A stretch of DNA of 13,816 bases from NCBI GenBank assembly GCA_035632095.1, contig DASQHM010000224.1, forward strand, positions 1 through 13,816, written 5' to 3'. The stretch is from DASQHM01 sp035632095 (lineage in GTDB: Bacteria; Pseudomonadota; Alphaproteobacteria; Ferrovibrionales; Ferrovibrionaceae). The notes below the pieces were generated by a model that saw nothing but the letters and a program-made list of their open reading frames with translations, had not been told where the DNA came from and searched no databases. The translations under genes were made by a program, and so were the position numbers. Below, one piece after another: positions 5,904 to 12,859 of the stretch (the first letter of the stretch is position 1; every line of letters begins with the position of its first letter).

Positions 5904-6844
5904 GTGACGCGCGCCTTCACATGCCCCGGGCAAGGATCGCAAGCGGCCGGCATGGGCCGCGAATTGGCGGCCGCTTTTCCCGCCGCCAGGCACGTCTTCC
6001 AGGAAGTCGACGAGGCGCTGAAGCAAAACCTTTCGCGCCTCATGTTCGAAGGTCCGGACAGCGAATTGACGCTGACGGAAAACGCGCAGCCCGCCTTGAT
6101 GGCCATGAGCGTCGCCGTGGTGCGTGCATTGGAATCCGAAGGCCGTTTCAAGCTCGGACAAAAGGTCGTCTATGTGGCCGGCCATTCACTCGGCGAATAT
6201 TCGGCGCTGGCTGCCGCCGGCGCCTTGAGCGTTGCCGACGCGGCGAGGCTGTTGAAGACGCGCGGGCAGGCGATGCAGAAGGCGGTTCCGGTCGGTGTCG
6301 GCGCCATGGCGGCCTTGCTTGGCATGGAACTGGAGCCGGCTCAGGCGGTCGTCGAGGAGGCGGCGCAGGGCGAGGTCTGCGCCTGCGCCAACGACAACGC
6401 ACCGGGTCAGGTGGTCGTTTCCGGCAACAAATCGGCGGTGGAGCGCGCCATCGAACTTGCCAAGCAGAAGGGCGGCAAGCGGGCCATGCTGTTGCCGGTG
6501 AGCGCGCCGTTCCATTGCGCGCTGATGAAACCGGCCGCCGACGTCATGCAGGAAGCACTGGCGAAAGTCGCCATGGCGCCGCCGAGCGTCCTTTGGTGGC
6601 CAACGTCACGGCCGCCGAAGTCAGCGATCCCGACACCATTCGCGAATTGCTGGTCCGTCAGGTGACGGCGATGGTGCGCTGGCGCGAGAGCGTGCTCTAT
6701 CTGAAGTCGAAAGGTGTCGATACGGTCGTGGAGGTCGGCGCCGGCAAGGTGCTGACCGGATTGGCCAAGCGCATCGACAAGGATGTGGCCGGTGTCTCGG
6801 TGCAGACGCCCGCCGATGTCGAAGCGTTCCTCAAGACGTTGTAG
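5904..6844 (+). CDS. fabD: Malonyl-CoA:ACP transacylase FabD, split by a one-base frameshift near 6590
   Basis: FabD moves malonate from CoA to acyl carrier protein, the entry step of each elongation cycle. The first frame (5904 to TGA at 6665) gives TCPGQGSQAAGMG, the nucleophile elbow GHSLGEY with Ser95, Arg120 in TRGQAMQ and the catalytic His204 in APFHCALM. It then drifts into nonsense after MAPPSV. The family-like C-terminus resumes one frame away as LVANVTAAEVSDPDTIRELL and runs to TAG 6842-6844. Adding one C after 6590 (GTC CCT TTG) restores PSVPLVAN and a protein of about 313 residues, the usual length. The start is GTG 5904, with AGGGAG 6 nt upstream. Because fabD is essential in most bacteria, a base-calling or assembly error is more likely than a true pseudogene. 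If real, the first frame would make a 253-residue protein that keeps both catalytic residues but lacks the C-terminal 80 or so. Confidence 0.9.
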
Positions 6845-6883
6845 GCAGCGCGGATAGCGGCCTGCCGAAGGAATGGAGGCGTT

Positions 6884-7621
6884 ATGTTCGATCTGACCGG
6901 AAGGCACGCGCTGATCACGGGCGCATCGGGCGGAATCGGCGGCGCGATTGCGAAGACCCTGCACGCGCAGGGCGCCATCGTTGCGCTGTCGGGGACGCGG
7001 CGCGAAGCCCTCGAAGAGTTGAGTGGCCAGATCGGCCACCGCTCCCATGTGGTGCCGTGCGATCTATCGAATGCGGCCGAGGTCGAAAAGCTGATCGGCG
7101 CCGCCGAGGCGGCGATGGGCCAGGTCGACATCTTGATCAACAACGCCGGCCTGACGCGCGATCAACTGGCGCTGCGCATGAAGGACGAGGACTGGCAAAA
7201 GGTGCTGGACGTCAATCTGACTGCGGCGTTCAGGCTGGCCCGCGCCGCCATGCGCGGCATGATGAAGCGGCGTTGGGGCCGCATCGTATCGATCACGTCG
7301 ATCGTCGGCACGACCGGCAATCCCGGCCAGGCGAACTATGCGGCGTCCAAGGCGGGACTGGTCGGCATGACCAAGTCGCTGGCGCAGGAGGTGGCGTCGC
7401 GCAACATCACGCTCAACTGCGTGGCGCCGGGCTTTATCGCCACCGCCATGACCGACGCGCTTCCCGAAGCCCAGAAGGAAAAACTGCTGGCGCAAGTGCC
7501 CGTGGGACGCTTGGGGCAATCGTCGGAAATCGCTTCGGCGGTCGCCTATCTGGTGAGCGAGGAAGCCGCCTATGTGACGGGGCAGACCTTGCATGTAAAC
7601 GGCGGAATGGCCATGATTTAG
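6884..7621 (+). CDS. fabG: 3-oxoacyl-ACP reductase FabG
   Basis: FabG uses NADPH to reduce 3-oxoacyl-ACP to 3-hydroxyacyl-ACP, the first reduction in fatty-acid elongation. The 245-residue product is a classical short-chain dehydrogenase. TGASGGIG (12-19) binds the cofactor, NNAG is at 86-89, and the catalytic set is Asn111, Ser139, Tyr152 and Lys156 (YAASK). It ends in ETGQ-like YVTGQTLHVNGGMAMI, the FabG C-terminus. Length matches the family. GGAGG lies 4 nt before the ATG, with AAGGAATGGAGG around it. It follows fabD by about 40 nt in the same direction and is presumably co-transcribed. The fab context makes FabG much more likely than another SDR. Confidence 0.97.
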   Translation: MFDLTGRHALITGASGGIGGAIAKTLHAQGAIVALSGTRREALEELSGQIGHRSHVVPCDLSNAAEVEKLIGAAEAAMGQVDILINNAGLTRDQLALRMKDEDWQKVLDVNLTAAFRLARAAMRGMMKRRWGRIVSITSIVGTTGNPGQANYAASKAGLVGMTKSLAQEVASRNITLNCVAPGFIATAMTDALPEAQKEKLLAQVPVGRLGQSSEIASAVAYLVSEEAAYVTGQTLHVNGGMAMI

Positions 7622-7635
7622 CCTGTCGCGGCGCG

Positions 7636-7676
7636 GCGGCCGGCCGCTTTGCAATGCCGCCGAGATGTGTTAAGTA
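7636..7676 (+). promoter_or_regulatory. Candidate acpP promoter region after fabG, overlapping a GC palindrome
   Basis: GCGGCCGGCCGC (7636-7647) is a perfect palindrome followed by TTT and might act as a weak terminator for fabG. Directly after it, TTGCAA (7649-7654) and TAAGTA (7671-7676), spaced by 16 nt with a TGT extension before the -10, form a modest promoter. A separate promoter would suit acpP, whose product is among the most abundant in the cell. Transcription would start near 7683, leaving a leader of about 170 nt to the acpP ATG. Apart from this and the open frame at 7744-7860, the 235-nt gap shows nothing recognisable. Confidence 0.35.
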
Positions 7677-7856
7677 GCCGCACTTTTCGCGGCCCGGGGG
7701 AGGCTGCCGAGAGTCCGAAGGAGCAGGTGCCCACTCATTTCCTATGGGATGGGTCGTGTCCTGCGGGGCTCGTCGGCTTTGGGCACCGGCGGACAAGGGA
7801 TCGCGCAACAACTCCGAGGCCGGTCATGCGATCGGCACGCAAGCAAGGAAACCGCA

Positions 7857-8093
7857 ATGAGTGATATCGCCGACCGCGTCAAGAAGATCGTCGTTGAGCA
7901 TCTGGGGGTCGAAGAGGACAAGGTTACCGAAGCGGCCAGCTTCATCGACGACCTTGGCGCCGACAGTTTGGATACGGTCGAATTGGTCATGGCGTTCGAG
8001 GAAGAGTTCGGTTGCGAAATTCCCGACGATGCAGCCGAGAAGATCCTCACCGTCAAAGATGCGATCGAGTACATCAAAGAGCACTCGGCCTGA
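7857..8093 (+). CDS. acpP: Acyl carrier protein
   Basis: ACP carries growing acyl chains on a phosphopantetheine arm through fatty-acid synthesis and donates them to lipid and lipid A enzymes. The product has 78 residues, the normal size, and is strongly acidic. The attachment motif GADSLDTVELVMAFEEEF contains Ser37, the pantetheine site, and helices on each side match ACP (VKKIVVEHLGV and AAEKILTVKDAIEYI). The ATG at 7857 has AAGGA 7 nt upstream. It lies between fabG and fabF and probably has its own promoter given the 235-nt gap in front. In-frame codons extend upstream without a stop to at least 7749, but the ribosome-binding site and the family's conserved MSDIADRVKKI start settle the choice. 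Confidence 0.98.
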   Translation: MSDIADRVKKIVVEHLGVEEDKVTEAASFIDDLGADSLDTVELVMAFEEEFGCEIPDDAAEKILTVKDAIEYIKEHSA

Positions 8094-8129
8094 CGCGGCG
8101 CGTCACGCCATAAACCCAGACTCAGCAGC

Positions 8130-9392
8130 ATGCGTCGGGTCGTCGTCACCGGAATGGGTTTGGTCACGCCGCTGGCTTGCGGCGTAAAGGCGAGTTGGGA
8201 GCGTCTGATCGCCGGCGAATCCGGCGTCGGGTCCATCACACGTTTCGATGCGTCCAATATGCCCGCGCGCATCGCCGCGCAGGTGCCCAGGCCCAACGAG
8301 CGCGCCAACGCCTTCAATCCCGACGATTGGATGGAGCCGAAGGAACAGCGCAAGGTCGACGACTTCATCATCTACGGCATGGCCGCGGCGCAGCAGTCGA
8401 TCGAGGACTCGGGATGGAAGCCCGAGACCGAGGAGGATCGCTGCCGGACCGGCGTGCTGATCGGCTCCGGCATCGGCGGCCTCCCCGGCATCGAAGAGGC
8501 GGCGATTACGCTGCACGAAAAAGGCCCGCGGCGCATCAGTCCGTTCTTCATTCCCGGCCGGTTGATCAACCTTGCGTCCGGCCACGTGTCGATCAGGTTC
8601 GGCTTCAAGGGACCAAATCATTCCGTCGTCACCGCGTGTTCCACCGGCGCGCATGCCATCGGCGATGCGGCGCGGCTGATTCTTTGGGACGATGCCGACG
8701 TCATGGTGGCGGGCGGCACGGAAGCCGCCATCTCTCCGCTCGGCATCGCGGGCTTTGCGGCGGCCCGTGCGCTCTCCACTGGATTTAACGATCAGCCGGA
8801 GCGCGCGTCGCGGCCGTGGGACAAGGATCGCGACGGGTTTGTCATGGGCGAAGGAGCCGGCATCGTCGTGCTGGAGGAACTCGAGCACGCCAGGAAGCGG
8901 GGCGCGCCGATTTATGCAGAGGTGGTTGGCTACGGACTTTCGGGCGATGCGCACCACATTACCGCGCCCGCCGCCGATGGCGACGGCGCCTATCGCGCCA
9001 TGCTGATGGCGCTGAAGCGCGCCAAGATGAGTCCTGCGGACATCGACTACGTCAACGCCCACGGCACGTCGACGCCGCTCGGCGACGAGATCGAACTCAA
9101 TGCTGTGAAGCGGCTGTTCGGCGACGCGGCGTATTCGCTGTCGATGTCGTCCACGAAATCGTCGGTCGGCCATTTGCTCGGCGCCGCGGGCAGCGTCGAG
9201 GCGATCTTCTCGATCCTGGCGATCAGGGACGGCATCGCGCCGCCGACCTTGAACCTTGAGAACCCGTCCGATGGTTGCGACGTCGACCTGGTTCCGCTCA
9301 AGGCCAAGCGCCGCAAGATCGACGTCGCCCTGTCGAATTCCTTCGGCTTCGGCGGCACCAACGCTTCGCTGATCTTGAAACGGGCGCCCTAA
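8130..9392 (+). CDS. fabF: Beta-ketoacyl-ACP synthase II FabF
   Basis: FabF condenses malonyl-ACP with acyl-ACP, extending the chain by two carbons; type II enzymes also control the temperature-dependent step to long unsaturated chains. The 420-residue product has the thiolase fold with the Cys-His-His triad. Cys170 is in VTACSTGAHAIGDA, His311 in NAHGTSTPLGD, and His348 in SSVGHLLGAAGS. The C-terminal NSFGFGGTNASLIL loop is intact. Length is near the usual 412-420. The ATG at 8130 is 36 nt after acpP, with no strong ribosome-binding site visible, so translation may depend on coupling or on an unstructured leader. The acpP-fabF-mltG order is common in bacteria. Confidence 0.97.
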   Translation: MRRVVVTGMGLVTPLACGVKASWERLIAGESGVGSITRFDASNMPARIAAQVPRPNERANAFNPDDWMEPKEQRKVDDFIIYGMAAAQQSIEDSGWKPETEEDRCRTGVLIGSGIGGLPGIEEAAITLHEKGPRRISPFFIPGRLINLASGHVSIRFGFKGPNHSVVTACSTGAHAIGDAARLILWDDADVMVAGGTEAAISPLGIAGFAAARALSTGFNDQPERASRPWDKDRDGFVMGEGAGIVVLEELEHARKRGAPIYAEVVGYGLSGDAHHITAPAADGDGAYRAMLMALKRAKMSPADIDYVNAHGTSTPLGDEIELNAVKRLFGDAAYSLSMSSTKSSVGHLLGAAGSVEAIFSILAIRDGIAPPTLNLENPSDGCDVDLVPLKAKRRKIDVALSNSFGFGGTNASLILKRAP

Positions 9393-9404
9393 CTTGCGCG
9401 TCGC

Positions 9405-10376
9405 ATGATGCGCCGCGCCGTCATCGGTGGCTCGATCGCCGTTGCGGTGCTGCTGACGGTTCTTGCCGGCGCCTACATCTGGGTCCGCACCGCCTTCGAC
9501 GCCGCCGGTCCCTCCGGAGCCGATGCGACGCTGGTGCTGCCGCGCGGCAGCGGGCTCAATTCCATTGCCGATGCTCTGAAAAAATCCGGCCTGATCGATC
9601 GCCGCTGGGTCTTCATCGGCGGCGTGCGTCTCGCCGGCGAGGCCCATGAATTGAAGGCCGGCGAATATTTCTTTCCGGCGCACATCAGCCCGCGCCAGAT
9701 CATGGACCTGTTGCGACAGGGCCGCACCGTGGTCCGCCACCTGACCGTCCCGGAGGGCCTGACATCGGCAGAGGTATTGGCGTTGGTGGCGAGTGCGCCG
9801 GCCCTGGAGGGCGAAGCGCCGCACAATGTGGCCGAAGGCGCGCTTCTGCCCGAAACCTACAACTATTCCTGGGGCGAAACGCGGGCCGCCATGGTTCAGC
9901 GTATGCGCCACGCCATGGACGAGACGCTGGAAGGCCTTTGGGCGAGCCGCAGTCCGGGCCTGCCCTTCGCCACGCCGCAACAAGCGTTGATCCTGGCGTC
10001 CATCGTCGAGAAGGAGACCGGCGTTGCCGCCGAGCGGCCACGCATCGCCGCGGTCTTCATCAATCGCCTTCGCCTCGGCATGAAACTGCAATCCGATCCC
10101 ACGGTCCTGTACGCATTGAGCCATGGGCAGGGGCCGCTCGGCCGTGAACTTGGGCATGGCGATCTCGACCTGCCTTCGCCCTACAACACGTACCGCAACG
10201 ACGGCCTGCCGCCCGGACCGATCGCAAACCCAGGGCGCGCGGCAATCGCCGCGGCCATGCAGCCGCTTGTCACCAAGGAGCTTTACTTCGTCGCCGACGG
10301 GACCGGCGGCCACGCCTTCGCCGAGACCCTCGAGCAGCACAACCGCAACGTCCATCGCTGGCGCCAGCAGCAATGA
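9405..10376 (+). CDS. mltG: Endolytic murein transglycosylase MltG
   Basis: MltG is an inner-membrane enzyme that cuts nascent peptidoglycan strands and so sets their length. The 323-residue product has a short cytoplasmic start (MMRR), one membrane helix at about residues 6-27, and then a periplasmic part. That part contains a LysM-like region (about 42-115, VLPRGSGLNSIADALKKSGLI) and the YceG domain. The catalytic Glu is Glu202 in ILASIVEKETG. The family signatures QSDPTVLYAL and SPYNTYRNDGLPPGPIANPG are intact. The ATG begins 12 nt after the fabF stop. No clear ribosome-binding site is visible, which suggests coupling with fabF. It is the last gene before a terminator at 10377-10400. Confidence 0.95.
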   Translation: MMRRAVIGGSIAVAVLLTVLAGAYIWVRTAFDAAGPSGADATLVLPRGSGLNSIADALKKSGLIDRRWVFIGGVRLAGEAHELKAGEYFFPAHISPRQIMDLLRQGRTVVRHLTVPEGLTSAEVLALVASAPALEGEAPHNVAEGALLPETYNYSWGETRAAMVQRMRHAMDETLEGLWASRSPGLPFATPQQALILASIVEKETGVAAERPRIAAVFINRLRLGMKLQSDPTVLYALSHGQGPLGRELGHGDLDLPSPYNTYRNDGLPPGPIANPGRAAIAAAMQPLVTKELYFVADGTGGHAFAETLEQHNRNVHRWRQQQ

Positions 10377-10400
10377 TCCGGCGAGGGCGCCGGATTATTT
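10377..10400 (+). terminator. Rho-independent terminator after mltG
   Basis: TCCGGCG (10377-10383) pairs perfectly with CGCCGGA (10388-10394) around an AGGG loop, followed by TTATTT. The stem starts on the base after the mltG stop codon and its T-run overlaps the stop of the convergent dehydrogenase gene. It should end the fabD-to-mltG transcript and prevent it running antisense into the dehydrogenase. Confidence 0.65.
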
Positions 10401-11153
10401 CTCCGGCAGCCGCCGGCTCAGACGGTCGATGAGCGAATCGGGCAAAGCGGCGATCAGCCAGGCAGCAAAGTGCAGCGGCCAGGGAAAGGCGATGCGTCCC
10501 CTGTTGCGACGGAGGCCGCGCCGGATGATGCGGGCGGCGCGATCGGCGTTCATCAGGAACGGCATGGGAAATTTGTTGCGCGCCGTCATGCGGCTGCGGA
10601 TGTAGCCGGGGCAGATCACCGAGACCTCGATCCCCTCGCGCGCCAGTCGCCCGCGGAGGCTCTCGCCGTAGGCCTTCACCGCCGCCTTGCTGGCGGAATA
10701 TGCCACCGCTCCCGGAAAACCGCGAAAGCCGGCGAGCGAGCTGACGATGGCGAGCTGGCCGTGGCCGCGCCGCAGCATGCGCGACATGGCGGGATGCAAC
10801 GTGTTGAAGACGCCGGTCACGTTCACCGCGAACGTCCGCCGCACCTGCCCGTCGAAATGCGCCAAATCGTTCAGGCTCGATGAAATGCCGGCGTTGGCGA
10901 TGACCAGATCGAGCGGCGTTGCCGCATCCGTTTCGTCGATCAAACGCGCCATGCCGTCTTCGTCGACCACATCGACCGTGGATGTACGCACCGTGGCGCC
11001 GCGGGCCCGGCAGGCGGCGGCGACCGCTTCCATCCGGTCTCCATCGCGGCCGGTCAGAACCAGCGCAATGCCCGGTCCCGAATAATCGAGCGCCAAAGCC
11101 TCGCCAAGCCCGCTCGATGCGCCGGTGATGAGGATCGATCGGGGATATTCCAC
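10395..11153 (-). CDS. Short-chain dehydrogenase/reductase family protein
   Basis: The 252-residue product is a classical SDR with a TGASSGLG cofactor loop (10-17), NAG (87-89) and an intact catalytic set of Asn111, Ser139, Tyr152 and Lys156 (YSASK). It should oxidise or reduce a carbonyl or hydroxyl substrate with NAD(P)H. The substrate cannot be told from sequence. It is not a second FabG: the C-terminus lacks the FabG ending. It carries instead a hydrophobic, basic stretch (about 222-250, FPWPLHFAAWLIAALPDSLIDRL) seen in membrane-associated SDRs. The start is taken as GTG 11153, with only a weak GCGGAA upstream, so the start is less certain. It lies alone on the minus strand, convergent with mltG and divergent from yicC. 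Confidence 0.88.
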   Translation of the reverse strand: MEYPRSILITGASSGLGEALALDYSGPGIALVLTGRDGDRMEAVAAACRARGATVRTSTVDVVDEDGMARLIDETDAATPLDLVIANAGISSSLNDLAHFDGQVRRTFAVNVTGVFNTLHPAMSRMLRRGHGQLAIVSSLAGFRGFPGAVAYSASKAAVKAYGESLRGRLAREGIEVSVICPGYIRSRMTARNKFPMPFLMNADRAARIIRRGLRRNRGRIAFPWPLHFAAWLIAALPDSLIDRLSRRLPEK

Positions 11154-11172
11154 GTTCCGCGGGCCGTCGGGG

Positions 11173-11201
11173 TTGTTGCGTGTCGAGGGGAACTATATAG
11201 T
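11173..11201 (+). promoter_or_regulatory. Promoter of yicC-gmk
   Basis: TTGTTG (11173-11178) and TATAGT (11196-11201), 17 nt apart, form a good sigma-70-type promoter with transcription starting near 11208, about 40 nt before yicC. The -10 lies in the palindrome ACTATATAGT (11192-11201 region), so it reads the same on the other strand and might also serve the divergent dehydrogenase gene, though no good minus-strand -35 is visible at the right spacing. Confidence 0.55.
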
Positions 11202-11247
11202 GGCCGGTGTGCGCATTCACCCCAAGATATAGATTTCAGAGGCAGAT

Positions 11248-12141
11248 TTGACGCTCGTCAGCATGACTGGCTTTTCCCGGGTCGACGGCCATTCCGGCGG
11301 CGTCACATGGACCTGGGAGGTCAAAAGCGTCAACGGCAGGAACCTCGAAGTGCGCTGCCGTCTGCCGGTGGGCATGGACGCCCTCGAACTGCCGGCCCGC
11401 AAGCTGGCCGCCGAGCGGCTCCGCCGCGGCAACGTGAACGTGGCGCTGCAGGTCGCACGCTCGGGCGGCGTCACCGGCTACCGGTTGAACGCGGCGCTGT
11501 TGTCGGAACTCGCTGATCTGGTGCGCCAGGCCGAGACCTTGGTCGACGCGGCGGCGCCGCGGCTCGATGGCTTGCTCGCGCTGCGGGGCATCATCGAGCC
11601 GGTCGAGCCGACGGAAAGCGATGCCGAGCGGGAAGCGCGCGAATCCGAAATGTTGGCGACGCTCGGCCAGGCGCTCGACCGGCTCGCGGCCTCCCGCGCC
11701 GCGGAAGGCGCGCGGCTCGCGGCGATTCTATCCGCTTTGGTGGACGAGATGGCCAAGCTGACGCAAGCCGCCGCGCAATCGGCGGCGGCGCGGCCCGATG
11801 CGCTGAAGGCGCGCTTGAAAGAGCAGATCGCGCTGCTTCTCGAAGCCTCCCCGGCGCTGCCCGCGGACCGCTTGGCACAGGAATGCGCGATACTTGTCGC
11901 CAAGGGTGACGTGCGCGAGGAGCTCGATCGTCTCGCCGCGCATCTGGCGGCGGCGCGCGAGCTGATCGCCAAGGGCGACCCGGGCGGCGCCGGCAGACGC
12001 TTGGACTTCCTGGCGCAGGAATTCAATCGAGAGGCCAACACGCTTTGCTCCAAGGCGGGCGACGTCGAATTGACGCATATCGGTCTCGACCTCAAGCTGG
12101 TGATCGATCGCTTTCGCGAGCAAGTGCAGAACATCGAGTAG
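11248..12141 (+). CDS. yicC: YicC family endoribonuclease
   Basis: YicC proteins are RNA-cleaving enzymes; E. coli YicC has been tied to small-RNA decay and stationary-phase fitness. The 297-residue product begins MTLVSMTGFSRVDG, with the near-invariant SMTGF at 5-9. The N-terminal domain follows (about 1-155, including EVKSVNGRNLEVRCRLP). The C-terminal domain ends in LDFLAQEFNREANTLCSKAGDVELTHIGLDLKLVIDRFREQVQNIE, the hallmark of the family. The start is taken as TTG 11248, with AGAGG 5 nt upstream. An ATG at 11263 would begin right at MTGF but has no ribosome-binding site. Adjacent gmk 22 nt downstream is a widely conserved pairing and presumably shares its promoter. Confidence 0.94.
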   Translation: MTLVSMTGFSRVDGHSGGVTWTWEVKSVNGRNLEVRCRLPVGMDALELPARKLAAERLRRGNVNVALQVARSGGVTGYRLNAALLSELADLVRQAETLVDAAAPRLDGLLALRGIIEPVEPTESDAEREARESEMLATLGQALDRLAASRAAEGARLAAILSALVDEMAKLTQAAAQSAAARPDALKARLKEQIALLLEASPALPADRLAQECAILVAKGDVREELDRLAAHLAAARELIAKGDPGGAGRRLDFLAQEFNREANTLCSKAGDVELTHIGLDLKLVIDRFREQVQNIE

Positions 12142-12163
12142 GAACGGCAAACGGGCTGTCCCC

Positions 12164-12802
12164 ATGGCAGGCATCGAAATCGCGCGCCGCGGCCTCATGC
12201 TGGTGCTGTCCTCGCCCTCCGGCGCCGGCAAGACCACCATCTCGCGCCGCCTGCTCGAGGCGGACGACAACCTGGTGATGTCGGTCTCCGTCACCACGCG
12301 GCCGAAGCGCCCGGGCGAGGCCGAGGGCGTCGATTACTTTTTCGTCGACCCGCTCGAATTCAATCTCATGGTCAACCGCCAGCAACTGCTGGAGCACGCG
12401 AAAGTGTTCGACCACTACTATGGTACGCCGGCCCATAGCGTGGAGGCGAACCTCGCGGCCGGCCGCGACGTGCTCTTCGATATCGACTGGCAGGGCACGC
12501 AGCAACTTGCACAGAGCGCGCGGCAAGATCTCGTCGGCGTGTTCATCCTGCCGCCGTCGACGGCGGAGCTGGAGCGGCGGCTGGAGCGGCGCGCGCAAGA
12601 CAGCGCCGAGGTTGTCGCCAAGCGCATGGCGAAGGCATCGGACGAGATCAGCCATTGGGCCGAATACGACTACATCGTCGTCAACGACGACGTCGAACGC
12701 TGCCTGGAGAACGTCTATGCCATTCTCCGCGCCGAGCGCCTGCGCCGGCAGCGTCAAACCGGGCTCTTGACCTTCGTCAAAATGCTGCGCGAAGGCCGCT
12801 GA
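12164..12802 (+). CDS. gmk: Guanylate kinase
   Basis: Gmk phosphorylates GMP to GDP with ATP, essential for the GTP and dGTP supply. The 212-residue product has the P-loop SPSGAGKTT (17-25, Lys23) and the GMP-binding segment VSVTTRPKRPGEAEGVDYFF. Its Ser42, Arg46, Arg49 and Tyr58 match the GMP-contact pattern. DIDWQGTQQL and the lid region with LERRLERRAQDS follow, so all parts of the family are present at normal length. The ATG lies 22 nt after yicC, with only a weak AGGAA distant upstream, so it probably relies on co-transcription with yicC. No link with the amidase downstream is implied. Confidence 0.97.
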   Translation: MAGIEIARRGLMLVLSSPSGAGKTTISRRLLEADDNLVMSVSVTTRPKRPGEAEGVDYFFVDPLEFNLMVNRQQLLEHAKVFDHYYGTPAHSVEANLAAGRDVLFDIDWQGTQQLAQSARQDLVGVFILPPSTAELERRLERRAQDSAEVVAKRMAKASDEISHWAEYDYIVVNDDVERCLENVYAILRAERLRRQRQTGLLTFVKMLREGR

Positions 12803-12859
12803 CGCGCCGGCCGCCCGGGCGTAAGCTTTCCGGACATCGATAGCCTGCGGGAGGCATTC

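Noticed and set aside
6585..6600. Programmed -1 frameshift in fabD
   Set aside because: The zero-frame sequence C-CTT-TGG does not fit the X-XXY-YYZ slip pattern, no fab gene is known to me to use recoding, and loss of one C explains it simply.
8103..10373. A 756-codon open frame on the minus strand, antisense to fabF and mltG
   Set aside because: It mirrors the codon positions of two unmistakable genes in GC-rich DNA, has low-complexity Arg/Gly/Ala/Asp-rich sequence and matches no family I know.
10270..11220. A 316-codon minus-strand frame overlapping the dehydrogenase
   Set aside because: It is an out-of-frame copy of the SDR gene; the SDR motifs are all in the other frame.
12812..12821. 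CGCCCGGGCG palindrome between gmk and the amidase as a terminator
   Set aside because: With a loop it leaves only a 3-bp stem, and no T-run follows.
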